A stretch of DNA of 6,657 nucleotides, from positions 1 through 6,657 of the forward strand of contig CAJQOK010000137.1 in the NCBI GenBank assembly GCA_905479905.1, given 5' to 3'. The stretch is from an uncultured Aliterella sp. (lineage in GTDB: Bacteria; Cyanobacteriota; Cyanobacteriia; Cyanobacteriales; Chroococcidiopsidaceae). The notes beneath the pieces were generated by a model. The model worked only from the letters and a program-made list of their open reading frames with translations. It was not told the DNA's origin and searched no databases. The position numbers were made by a program, and so were the translations under genes. This document shows, in pieces, positions 1 through 5,612 of this stretch (position 1 is the stretch's first letter; each line of letters starts with the position of its first letter).

Positions 1-55
1 CCAAGCATCTTAGTACAAGTAGCCCCCTTTAAAAATATTTTGAAAGACTTACAAA

Positions 56-116
56 GTCCTTACATAAGCTTTACTATATTTCCATTTAAAAGCTGAATAA
101 TAGTAATCGTAAGGAC
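56..116. repeat. Nested inverted repeat in AT-rich leader region
   Basis: The gene-free stretch 1-295 is AT-rich and shows no credible coding frame. Within it, GTCCTTAC (56-63) is matched by GTAAGGAC (109-116), and inside that pair TTACTAT (71-77) is matched by ATAGTAA (100-106). The arms are perfect, separated by an asymmetric internal loop (7 nt on one side, 2 on the other), with a 22-nt apical loop. It could fold as RNA on either strand. It has no T-tract, so it does not look like an intrinsic terminator. It lies about 180 nt before the next gene. Function is unknown, and chance pairing in AT-rich DNA cannot be excluded. Confidence 0.4.
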
Positions 117-295
117 AACGAATTTGAGTTTTGGTTATGACTAAAGTTTAGCTAGATGGTTTGAGAACAATCCTATTAACAAAAAATAGATTTGTCTAAC
201 TTGCCTATCCTAGTTGAAATAAATAAAAAGCCAAAATTATTTCTCTATAAACCAAGGCTACTACTCACCTGCTGCAAAAATAGGATTTAATTAAA

Positions 296-574
296 ATGAA
301 GACTGATAAAGCATCGCCACAACAAAAACAATCAGAAGTTGGTGTCTACGAGTGTGAAATACATCTAAAATTTAGATTAATTGAAGACAAAGCTATATTT
401 AGCGATCGCGGCGAACTATTAAACTTTCTTATTGAGTCATTTATGATTGGTGCAGATGATTATCTCGAACCGTTACAATCGGCAGTAACTACTCAAGAAG
501 TCTCGGATTTGGAAGCCTCCCCAGAAATGCGCCGCCAGCTAATGCGCTTGCGTAACTCCTCCGAGTCTATGTAA
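296..574 (+). CDS. Small cyanobacterial protein, resembles Npun_R1517/Asr1734-type heterocyst-related family
   Basis: A 92-residue soluble protein starting at ATG 296, with AGGA (282-285) ten nt upstream as ribosome binding site. There are no membrane segments or signal peptide. Two blocks look conserved from my memory of cyanobacterial homologues: residues 16-30 (GVYECEIHLKFRLIE) and 75-87 (SPEMRRQLMRLRN). An acidic, hydrophobic helical stretch lies between them and a basic, probably helical tail follows. Seen: the length, the blocks and the charge pattern. Recalled: proteins of this size and pattern are annotated as an Npun_R1517-type heterocyst differentiation regulator, and Anabaena asr1734 was reported as a negative regulator of heterocyst formation. 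I could not verify the alignment, and homologues also occur in strains without heterocysts, so the developmental role here is inference. The gene stands alone, upstream of an independently promoted tRNA, with no clear terminator of its own. Confidence 0.8.
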   Translation: MKTDKASPQQKQSEVGVYECEIHLKFRLIEDKAIFSDRGELLNFLIESFMIGADDYLEPLQSAVTTQEVSDLEASPEMRRQLMRLRNSSESM

Positions 575-617
575 ACCGCCGCAAAAAAGTATTTTTGATA
601 TTTAGCAAGTTTGGGTG

Positions 618-646
618 TTGACACCAGCGCAGAAATTTATTATATT
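618..646 (+). promoter_or_regulatory. Sigma-70-type promoter of tRNA-Glu
   Basis: A perfect -35 box TTGACA (618-623), an exactly 17-nt spacer, and -10 box TATATT (641-646, five of six to consensus). Transcription would start near 653, about 13 nt before the mature tRNA 5' end at 666. This arrangement fits a strong, constitutive tRNA promoter. It is the best promoter match in the window. Confidence 0.85.
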
Positions 647-665
647 TGTAAAAGTGCGAGTCCAT

Positions 666-738
666 GCCCCCATCGTCTAGAGGCCTAGGACACCTCCCTT
701 TCACGGAGGCGACGGGGATTCGAATTCCCCTGGGGGTA
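666..738 (+). tRNA. trnE: tRNA-Glu (anticodon UUC)
   Basis: A complete 73-nt cloverleaf. The acceptor stem GCCCCCA (666-672) pairs with TGGGGGT (731-737), with a G-U at the terminal pair, and A738 is the discriminator. The anticodon stem CCTCC/GGAGG (693-697/705-709) encloses loop CTTTCAC with anticodon TTC at 700-702. The T stem GGGGA/TCCCC (714-718/726-730) encloses TTCGAAT. The 3' CCA is not encoded. The sequence closely resembles chloroplast and cyanobacterial tRNA-Glu. Besides translation, in cyanobacteria glutamyl-tRNA-Glu is the substrate of glutamyl-tRNA reductase, the entry to heme, chlorophyll and bilin synthesis (known biology). It has its own promoter upstream and a terminator-like hairpin 6 nt downstream. 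Confidence 0.97.
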
Positions 739-744
739 TAACAA

Positions 745-784
745 AATAGGGTGATGTGTCTAAACGCATCACCCTATTAATTTT
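745..784. terminator. Bidirectional intrinsic terminator between tRNA-Glu and the convergent operon
   Basis: A 15-bp stem formed by 745-759 and 764-778 (one G-U pair) with a 4-nt loop. Reading plus, the stem is followed by TAATTTT. Reading minus, its 3' side ends in CCCTATTTTG, so T-rich sequence follows on both strands. It sits 6 nt after tRNA-Glu and about 70 nt beyond the stop of the convergent minus-strand gene, so it can terminate both units. Confidence 0.82.
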
Positions 785-793
785 AAATAGTTA

Positions 794-840
794 GTGGAAG
801 TCCCCCATACACTTGTACTCCGGTGATGTGGGTACTTCAC
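794..840 (-). repeat. Imperfect hairpin just downstream of the SRPBCC gene
   Basis: Arms 794-812 and 823-840 are imperfect inverted copies, both built on a GTG-AAGT-CCC-CAT-CAC skeleton with single-base bulges, enclosing a loop of about 10 nt. The hairpin lies 14-60 nt beyond the minus-strand stop codon and before the bidirectional terminator. No T-run follows. It may be a 3'-end stabilising or processing stem for the operon mRNA, which is inference. Confidence 0.4.
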
Positions 841-853
841 ATAGTCACTGTAG

Positions 854-1462
854 CTAATTAGTAGCTCCAAATAAATTGTTTACACGCTGACGAATTGCTA
901 AAAGATTTAAACGCAAGTCCTTAGCCAGACGATGTTCAATAATGGATATTGGCATAGTTCGTTTAGGTAAGACGCATACTGTATAAAGGAGGTGGGTTAC
1001 AACTTGTTGAGAGTGCAAATCGGGTTGTAAGCGCCAAGAACCAAAGAAATCTTTTAAGTCTCCTTCTACTAAGTTGAAATTAATCTCGTGGGGGAATTTT
1101 TCTTCTAAATCTAGAACTACACGCGCCGAAAAGTTGAAGCGTAGTAAGCGCTGTGTACCAACTTGCTCTAAACGAATACCTCCGGTGGGATGCTCTAAGC
1201 GCTGACTGATAGATAAATTAGGAATAAAATCAGCTAAAGCCTCATAGTCTGTCAATACTTGCCAAATGGGTTCAATAGATTGAAAGATAGGTATTTTAGC
1301 AGAAATTTGTCTTTGTCTGGGGGACACTTGCTCTACTTGAACTTCTATCGTATCAAGTAGCGCGGCTAATTCTTGAGGAGATAAATTAGATAAAATTCCA
1401 ACGTCAGCAGTTTCATCAGGAGATAAATCGGCTGTAAATTCAAAGTCTGGTGATTTAGTCAC
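854..1462 (-). CDS. SRPBCC / cyclase-dehydrase-like (START-fold) protein
   Basis: 202 residues, soluble. After an acidic N-terminal tail of about 45 residues, residues about 48-195 match the polyketide cyclase/coenzyme-Q-binding type of the START (SRPBCC) fold. The block IWQVLTDYEALADFIPNL (66-83) is typical of helix alpha-1 in that family, followed by beta-rich sequence (about 97-165) and a long C-terminal amphipathic helix (about 168-198) that usually lids the hydrophobic cavity. The family binds lipids, quinones or other hydrophobic ligands, and cyanobacterial members mostly have no assigned ligand. The start is GTG at 1462: an in-frame TAA lies 9 nt further upstream and the next Met is at residue 170, so no other common start fits, although no strong Shine-Dalgarno is visible. 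It lies 17 nt after the kinase stop on the same strand and is very probably co-transcribed with it. The link to the kinase signal is inference. Confidence 0.85.
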   Translation of the reverse strand: MTKSPDFEFTADLSPDETADVGILSNLSPQELAALLDTIEVQVEQVSPRQRQISAKIPIFQSIEPIWQVLTDYEALADFIPNLSISQRLEHPTGGIRLEQVGTQRLLRFNFSARVVLDLEEKFPHEINFNLVEGDLKDFFGSWRLQPDLHSQQVVTHLLYTVCVLPKRTMPISIIEHRLAKDLRLNLLAIRQRVNNLFGATN

Positions 1463-1479
1463 AAAAATTTAATAGTATT

Positions 1480-3612
1480 TTAATTCGGTACAGGTAACTG
1501 AGGTAAGGTAAGCGTGAAACAAACTTGAGCAGAGGATGATTGCTCTATAGGTATGCTTGTAACCTCAATAGTTCCATTTAAGTGCTGTACTAGGCTTTTT
1601 ACAAGCGCTAATCCTAAACCTGTCCCTTTGATGGCTTGGTCTGTAACTCCATAACCGCGACGAAATTTATCAAAAATATAAGTAGCATCTTCTGGTAATA
1701 TTTCTGATCCAATATTAGTAACACTAATAACAATGCGATCGCCTTGAGTCATAGCTTGCAAGCTTACGTTAGTATCAGGAATTGCATACTTACCGGCATT
1801 TGTCAACAATTCGTGTAATATTCGCTCAAAACTATCTGCATCAGTTTGTAATAACAAGGGTTTTTGGGGCAGACTTACGGTAATAGCCAATCCTTTTTCT
1901 GACCAGGTTTCTGTATACATTTCAACTAACTCACTAAGTTTTGAGCTAATTTTAATATTCTGCAAATTAAGCGGAGTTTGATTAGATTCTAGTTTTTGCA
2001 ATCTCAGCAAATCAGTAATTAAGTTTATTTCTTGGTTACATTGTTGCTCTAAAATATCTAAATATTTTACTTTACGTTCGTCGCTAATACCCGGCGTGCG
2101 CAACATCCGAATAGCTAAGTTCATGCTAGTTAAAGGAGTACGTAATTCATGACTGATTGTATCAATAAAGTCATCCTTCAGCTTATTTGTTTGCCTTAGC
2201 TGGTCAATTTGTTGCCGAGTTTTTTCATATAATTTTGATTGAACTTCTAAGCTGCCTTGCAGTTGAGCGGTACGTTCGTCTACAAGATTTTGGACTTGGC
2301 GCAGTGTTTGATTTTGGATAATAGCGGTACTGACTTGGACACTAACTAATTTTAACAAGGCTAATTCCTCCGCTTGCCAAGTGTGAGCGGTAGAATTTTG
2401 CATTAATAAAAAGCCAAATGTTGTGCCTTGATTTTCTAAGGGAACCATCAATACAGCAGGCAGGCTAGTGATGTTAAAAAGTGGATTGACTTCCGATTGC
2501 TCAAATACTTTAAAATCATCGTTAAAATTTAGAGTAAATGGTTCAGGAGCATTAATGAAGGCTTGTTGACACAAAGCACATTCACTTAACCAAAAAGATT
2601 GATTTAAAGCAATGGAATTATTAACAGATTGATTGAGATTATTAAGGGTGGTAGTTCCACCTAAATCAGAATTACTATTCCATTCAGAAACTACCGTAAC
2701 TTTAGCTTTAGGAATAAACTGTTTAGGACGATTCTTAAAAAGCAAGTCGCTGGATTTTAAAGTAATAATTAAACCACGTTCAACTTGGAGAGATTGAGAT
2801 GTTCTAGAAATCGCTAATTGGAGAATTTGAGTTAAGTCTGGCGTGTTTCGGCTTGCCATAGTAAGCTCATTGATCGCATTTTGATGCCCAGTAGAGGTGT
2901 TTATAACCTGTTTTAAAGAGGCGATCGCTTTAGATTGGGCAATTTGCGCTAAGGCGATCGCTACAGATTCGGCGGCGATTTGAGCGCCTTCAAGATCGTA
3001 GTCTTGCCATTGGTAAGGATAGAGTCGCCATAAAGTGATTAAACCATTTTGCTTACCTTGAAAATAAGTTGGAATGCTTAATACAGACTGGACAGGTAGA
3101 GATAAGTTTTGCCCTTGAGACGATTTTTTTATTTCTAAAGTTTTTAAATCATCAATTGCTAACAACTCGGTTCGAGGCAACAACAATAGCGTGTCAATCA
3201 ATTGAATTTGCAATAAGGTGATGGAACTAAATAATTCTTCGCTAGACCAGTAACCTGTTTGGTGAGGTTGCAAAGTTTCATCTACCACTATAACCAAACA
3301 GCAGTCTACAGCAAAGGCTTCTCCCCAAGCTTGGGAAATCTGTTTTAGCATCATCTCCGGATCAGAGCTTTGTACAACAATCTGATTAATCTGTTGTCCC
3401 AAATCGCGGAAATCTTCTCGATTAGGCATCAATTTAATTAGGTTCTTTTGCAAGGAGGCTGCTTGACTTAAACGATTTATTGATGACTCTACAGGTTGTT
3501 CTAAAACTGATACGCTTGGTGGCACTACCCCAAGATTTTTTGAAGCTCTCCGCCGAATTTTATTTATAATTGGGTAGGTTGCAGCTATTTTTTGGTTAAC
3601 ACGCTTTATCAC
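1480..3612 (-). CDS. Soluble GAF-GAF sensor histidine kinase
   Basis: Autophosphorylating sensor of a two-component system with no transmembrane segment, hence cytoplasmic. I start it at GTG 3612 (710 residues) because GGGAG (3622-3626) sits 9 nt upstream. The longer TTG frame from 3642 has no ribosome binding site and an in-frame TGA directly before it. Order from the GTG start: basic N-terminus; GAF-like domain about 75-225; second GAF-like domain about 252-435; coiled coil about 436-480; HisKA with H-box SHELRTPLT, phosphoacceptor His488; HATPase_c about 590-705 with N-box ELLTNAGKYA (Asn605), F-box IFDKFRRGYG (646-655) and G2 KGTGLGLAL (662-670). The G1 box reads NIGSE (633-637), with Asn for the usual Asp and no second Gly. 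No Cys-His bilin-attachment pair appears, but GAF2 carries CALC (Cys345, Cys348). No response regulator is adjacent. A START-like gene follows in the same operon. The signal is unknown. Confidence 0.92.
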   Translation of the reverse strand: MIKRVNQKIAATYPIINKIRRRASKNLGVVPPSVSVLEQPVESSINRLSQAASLQKNLIKLMPNREDFRDLGQQINQIVVQSSDPEMMLKQISQAWGEAFAVDCCLVIVVDETLQPHQTGYWSSEELFSSITLLQIQLIDTLLLLPRTELLAIDDLKTLEIKKSSQGQNLSLPVQSVLSIPTYFQGKQNGLITLWRLYPYQWQDYDLEGAQIAAESVAIALAQIAQSKAIASLKQVINTSTGHQNAINELTMASRNTPDLTQILQLAISRTSQSLQVERGLIITLKSSDLLFKNRPKQFIPKAKVTVVSEWNSNSDLGGTTTLNNLNQSVNNSIALNQSFWLSECALCQQAFINAPEPFTLNFNDDFKVFEQSEVNPLFNITSLPAVLMVPLENQGTTFGFLLMQNSTAHTWQAEELALLKLVSVQVSTAIIQNQTLRQVQNLVDERTAQLQGSLEVQSKLYEKTRQQIDQLRQTNKLKDDFIDTISHELRTPLTSMNLAIRMLRTPGISDERKVKYLDILEQQCNQEINLITDLLRLQKLESNQTPLNLQNIKISSKLSELVEMYTETWSEKGLAITVSLPQKPLLLQTDADSFERILHELLTNAGKYAIPDTNVSLQAMTQGDRIVISVTNIGSEILPEDATYIFDKFRRGYGVTDQAIKGTGLGLALVKSLVQHLNGTIEVTSIPIEQSSSAQVCFTLTLPQLPVPN

Positions 3613-3621
3613 TTTTATACT

Positions 3622-3626
3622 CTCCC
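3622..3626 (-). promoter_or_regulatory. Ribosome binding site deciding the kinase start
   Basis: On the minus strand this reads GGGAG, 9 nt before GTG at 3612. It lies inside the longer TTG-initiated frame, which itself lacks any Shine-Dalgarno. This favours the shorter 710-residue kinase. Confidence 0.65.
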
Positions 3627-3850
3627 GCTTGACCGTTAGCAATCAAGCTTATTAATTTTTATAAATTCGGATTTGAAACTAGGAATAAATAAATTAATTA
3701 TTAGGTCAATATAATTCTAGTTATCTATGCTCCAGACTATCCTTTCTTAAACATCATAGAATCGGTAATTCTGCTGATTGTCAGAAACTTGATTTAATCG
3801 GTCACGTAAGTAAATGAGATTGGTGGCAATTAATTAAAGCATTATGTAGA

Positions 3851-3882
3851 AGGGGATTAGAGGAAGCTTTCTCTAATCCCCT
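3851..3882 (-). terminator. Hairpin terminator after the ribbon-helix-helix gene
   Basis: A perfect 12-bp stem (3851-3862 with 3871-3882) around an 8-nt loop containing AAGCTT. It lies 25 nt beyond the stop of the minus-strand regulator gene and well before the kinase, so it probably separates the two units. The T-rich tail is stronger on the plus side (CTATTTATTTCTT) than on the minus side (TTCTACATAAT), so efficiency in the minus direction is uncertain. The rest of 3643-3850 is AT-rich and should hold the kinase promoter. Minus-strand TTGACC (3704-3709) is a possible -35, but no convincing -10 sits at 17 nt. Confidence 0.6.
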
Positions 3883-3906
3883 CTATTTATTTCTTAAACT
3901 GGGGAA

Positions 3907-4242
3907 TTACTTAGCTAAACTTTCTGTGCTTAAGGGAACAAGCTCGCCACCAGTCGTAAATCCTAACAACATTGATTCTTGTGGGCGAATTAACTGCCCT
4001 GTAAGTACGCAACGAACTTCTTTTTCGGCGATCGCTTCCACCCTTGCACGAATGTCTGTGGGCGAAATAGAGGTTTGATAATCACCGGATTTTTGCTGTA
4101 CATAATTCCATAAAATGTCTCTAATTAAAGCTTGATAGCCTACATTGCCAGAAAGTTCCTTAAGTTTGTCTTTTAGTTCTCGCTCTAAGCGGATACTGGT
4201 GACTTCCATTTCGGTAGTGGTGGTACGGTTTAATGTATGCAC
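3907..4242 (-). CDS. Ribbon-helix-helix (CopG/MetJ-Arc type) DNA-binding protein
   Basis: 111 residues. The N-terminal half has the ribbon-helix-helix pattern: a beta-strand EVTSIRLE (13-20) alternating polar and hydrophobic side chains, helix A RELKDKLKELSG (21-32), a turn with Gly, and helix B YQALIRDILWNYVQQK (36-51). Such proteins dimerise through the strand, which enters the major groove, and often repress their own gene or act as antitoxins. Residues 61-77 form a second charged helix. The tail (78-111) begins RCVLTGQLI and is hydrophobic and Gly-rich; I do not recognise it. The start is GTG at 4242, supported by AGGAG (4252-4256) nine nt upstream; Met12 lacks a comparable site. No toxin gene is adjacent, so a solitary regulator is more likely than a toxin-antitoxin pair. 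Candidate operator repeats lie 49 nt upstream. The target is unknown. Confidence 0.82.
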   Translation of the reverse strand: MHTLNRTTTTEMEVTSIRLERELKDKLKELSGNVGYQALIRDILWNYVQQKSGDYQTSISPTDIRARVEAIAEKEVRCVLTGQLIRPQESMLLGFTTGGELVPLSTESLAK

Positions 4243-4290
4243 AGGTCTTTTCTCCTAAATATCTGGACAGGATAGTAATACAAGTGTAGT

Positions 4291-4310
4291 ATGTTTAAAG
4301 TAATGTTTAA
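4291..4310 (-). promoter_or_regulatory. Tandem 8-bp direct repeat, candidate operator of the RHH gene
   Basis: ATGTTTAA occurs at 4291-4298 and again at 4303-4310, a 12-bp period. It lies 49-68 bp upstream of the regulator start, where the promoter should be. Ribbon-helix-helix dimers typically bind neighbouring short repeats cooperatively (known of the family). That this repeat is the operator is inference; the AT-rich composition raises the odds of chance. Confidence 0.4.
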
Positions 4311-4350
4311 GTCACGGATGTCATAGGTGAAATTTTCTTTGCAACGTTTA

Positions 4351-4436
4351 TCGCTTTCCCAGTTATTGCCAGCCAATTCAATCAAAAATTGGGAATCGGC
4401 ATCTTGGCGCGTGGAGTGTCTATTTATAGAAAGCGA
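4351..4436. repeat. Nested inverted repeats in the divergent intergenic region
   Basis: Within the gene-free stretch 4243-4650, TCGCTTTC (4351-4358) is matched by GAAAGCGA (4429-4436), TGCC (4367-4370) by GGCA (4398-4401), and CCAATT (4373-4378) by AATTGG (4387-4392) around an 8-nt loop. The outer right arm overlaps a HIP1 octamer (4433-4440). The pairings are nested and could form one long imperfect hairpin. No function can be assigned. Reading frames crossing this stretch on either strand show no recognisable protein features. Confidence 0.4.
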
Positions 4437-4597
4437 TCGCACTCAACAAAGAAACATGACATCTGAAGATCGTCATAACTTAACATATTCAGGCAGTAGC
4501 CTACTAAATTGGGCAACGCAAAGCAATCATCGAAGTGGGGGGTACAGGCAGAAAACAGCCTTGCCAATATAGCAATAAAAGACTTTCCGTCATTTTT

Positions 4598-4634
4598 AGC
4601 CCCTGTTTCTAAATAGTAGAAGCGGGGGTTTTTA
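4598..4634 (+). terminator. Intrinsic-terminator-like hairpin in the HNH gene leader
   Basis: The left arm 4598-4611 pairs with 4617-4630: twelve uninterrupted pairs including two G-U between 4600-4611 and 4617-4628, extendable by two more, with a 5-nt loop. A T-run (4629-4633) follows. The structure ends only a few nt before the Shine-Dalgarno AAGGAG (4638-4643) of the HNH gene. No plus-strand gene precedes it within the gap, so it either ends a short upstream RNA or acts as an attenuator in the leader. A run of six G (4537-4542) could compete for the C-rich left arm. The T-rich tail exists only in the plus direction. Confidence 0.6.
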
Positions 4635-4650
4635 TATAAGGAGCAAAGTT

Positions 4651-5187
4651 GTGACAGGCACAACGCAAGTATTAGATCGTTCTGTGGTGGTGTTCTCTAG
4701 AAACTATTTGCCGATTAGCCGCGTTAATATCAGACGGGCGATCGCTCTATTAATATTGGGTAAAGCCGAAGCGTTAGATTTGGCAAGCGAGATTTGGTTT
4801 GTGAAGTCGCCTAATTTTGTGATTGCTGTTCCCCAACACATCCGCTTGACGATTGCCAGCACCGAACGAATTTGGAAAGTTCCTCCCGTAAATCGGCGCG
4901 AGGTTTTGAAACGAGATAACCATCGTTGCCAATACTGCGGTAGCAACAAACACTTGACATTGGATCATGTAATTCCGGTATCAAAAGGCGGCGAACATAA
5001 GTGGAATAACGTCGTCACAGCTTGCGAACCTTGTAATCAGCGTAAACGCGATAGCGCAAGCGCGCACGCAGGGCTTCGCACTCCTCACGAAGCTGGGATG
5101 CCACTGCTTACTAAACCAAAATCACCCATGCACCCGACTCTGGCTTTTGCTGAAAACTTTTGGCACAACGAAAGTGCCTGTCCATAG
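4651..5187 (+). CDS. HNH endonuclease
   Basis: 178 residues, GTG start at 4651 with an excellent AAGGAG (4638-4643) seven nt upstream. The N-terminal part (8-80: SVVVFSRNYLPISRVNIRRA and following) is the conserved region found in bacterial stand-alone HNH proteins of this type. The C-terminal HNH module has zinc pairs Cys93/Cys96 and Cys125/Cys128, Asp105-His106 as metal-binding and catalytic residues (LTLDHVIPVSKGG), Asn119/Asn120 in the WNN step, and Asn129 in the last position, i.e. an HNN variant. All residues needed for activity seem present. The biological role of these widespread cyanobacterial proteins is unknown; similar modules occur in restriction, homing and repair nucleases. Residues 135-142 (SASAHAGL) look like an insertion: I recall relatives running directly from RKxD to RTPxEAGM. 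The next gene starts 17 nt downstream, suggesting co-transcription. A hairpin in the leader may regulate it. Confidence 0.9.
   Translation: MTGTTQVLDRSVVVFSRNYLPISRVNIRRAIALLILGKAEALDLASEIWFVKSPNFVIAVPQHIRLTIASTERIWKVPPVNRREVLKRDNHRCQYCGSNKHLTLDHVIPVSKGGEHKWNNVVTACEPCNQRKRDSASAHAGLRTPHEAGMPLLTKPKSPMHPTLAFAENFWHNESACP
5053..5093 (+). repeat. Small GC-rich repeat-like insertion inside the HNH gene
   Basis: The 24 nt 5053-5076 encode residues SASAHAGL, just after the zinc site and the basic RKRD. The DNA differs from its surroundings: alternating GCGC steps (AGCGCAAGCGCGCACGCAGG) adjoin an inverted repeat GCTTCG (5073-5078) / CGAAGC (5088-5093) with a 9-nt loop. GCGCAAGCGC-containing sequences are a frequent part of short dispersed palindromic repeats in cyanobacterial genomes (from memory). 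The length is a multiple of three, so the frame is kept. Confidence 0.5.
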
Positions 5188-5204
5188 AAGGAAACTCAAG
5201 GACA

Positions 5205-5594
5205 ATGCTGAAATTAACTTACATTGAGACTGGTTTTTATTTGGAATACTTAGCCAAATCCTTAGAGGATTGGGTGCAAGAGCGGGTAGTTTTGGCGCTG
5301 CGCGTCGGCGAATCTTTGTACATAGAACCGACTACGGCTGCATTTTTGCTACCTGCGGATTTGCCAGATTTAGAAACTTTGGTTATGGAAATTAGACGGC
5401 TCGATCCAGAATCTATTAGTTTGAGTGCTGGCGATGCTGAGTATATCGAAGTCAGTCTCAACGGTACATGGGTGAGCTTAAATGCAGACAGTGAGGAGGG
5501 CGTGTTTGTCGCGGCGATGTCTCACTCTATTGAGTTTTTTTTGCTGAAGTTGTGGCAAGATTCTCAAGTTAGTGCGTCGGTTTTAAGCGAGTAG
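5205..5594 (+). CDS. Conserved cyanobacterial protein of unknown function
   Basis: 129 residues from ATG 5205. An in-frame ATG at 5160 would overlap the HNH gene by 28 nt and lacks a good ribosome binding site. The chosen start has AAGGA at 5188-5192 (12 nt spacing) and a second copy at 5198-5202 (very close). The protein is acidic, has no signal peptide or membrane segment, and ends in a hydrophobic helix (HSIEFFLLKLWQDSQ, about residues 106-120). Alternating beta and alpha pattern: MLKLTYIETGFYLEYLAKSL, then RVVLALRVGESLYIEPTTAA, then AEYIEVSLNGTWVSL. I recall similar proteins being labelled alr0857 family in cyanobacteria, without a function; I could not confirm this. It lies 17 nt after the HNH nuclease and is followed by a terminator, so the two probably form an operon. 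Confidence 0.8.
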   Translation: MLKLTYIETGFYLEYLAKSLEDWVQERVVLALRVGESLYIEPTTAAFLLPADLPDLETLVMEIRRLDPESISLSAGDAEYIEVSLNGTWVSLNADSEEGVFVAAMSHSIEFFLLKLWQDSQVSASVLSE

Positions 5595-5612
5595 GAACCT
5601 ACTAATTGGATG

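Noticed and set aside
2400..3400. Bilin-binding (phytochrome or cyanobacteriochrome) GAF in the kinase
   Set aside because: Neither GAF domain contains the Cys-His chromophore attachment pair or the surrounding signature, so light sensing through a bilin is not supported.
4230..4442. Minus-strand open frame of 70 codons overlapping the start of the RHH gene
   Set aside because: It overlaps the RHH gene start in another frame, has no ribosome binding site and no recognisable composition. The RHH frame has a strong site.
4327..4572. Plus-strand open frame of 81 codons in the divergent gap
   Set aside because: It starts at a GTG without a ribosome binding site, runs through inverted repeats and a HIP1 site, has no recognisable domain, and stops before the terminator-like hairpin without any supporting signal.
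3907..4650. Toxin-antitoxin module formed by the RHH protein and a neighbour
   Set aside because: No toxin-like ORF is adjacent on the same strand. The divergent HNH gene is 408 bp away and belongs to a widespread stand-alone type.
4424..4663. Minus-strand open frame of 79 codons
   Set aside because: It crosses the terminator-like hairpin and the HNH gene start, is Cys- and Phe-rich without family features, and conflicts with the well-supported HNH start.
4704..4968. Minus-strand frames opposite the HNH gene
   Set aside because: They lie entirely antisense to an intact, motif-bearing nuclease gene, so they are coding shadows.
5237..5461. Minus-strand frame opposite the gene after HNH
   Set aside because: It is antisense to a well-started conserved gene and has a low-complexity Ser/Lys composition.
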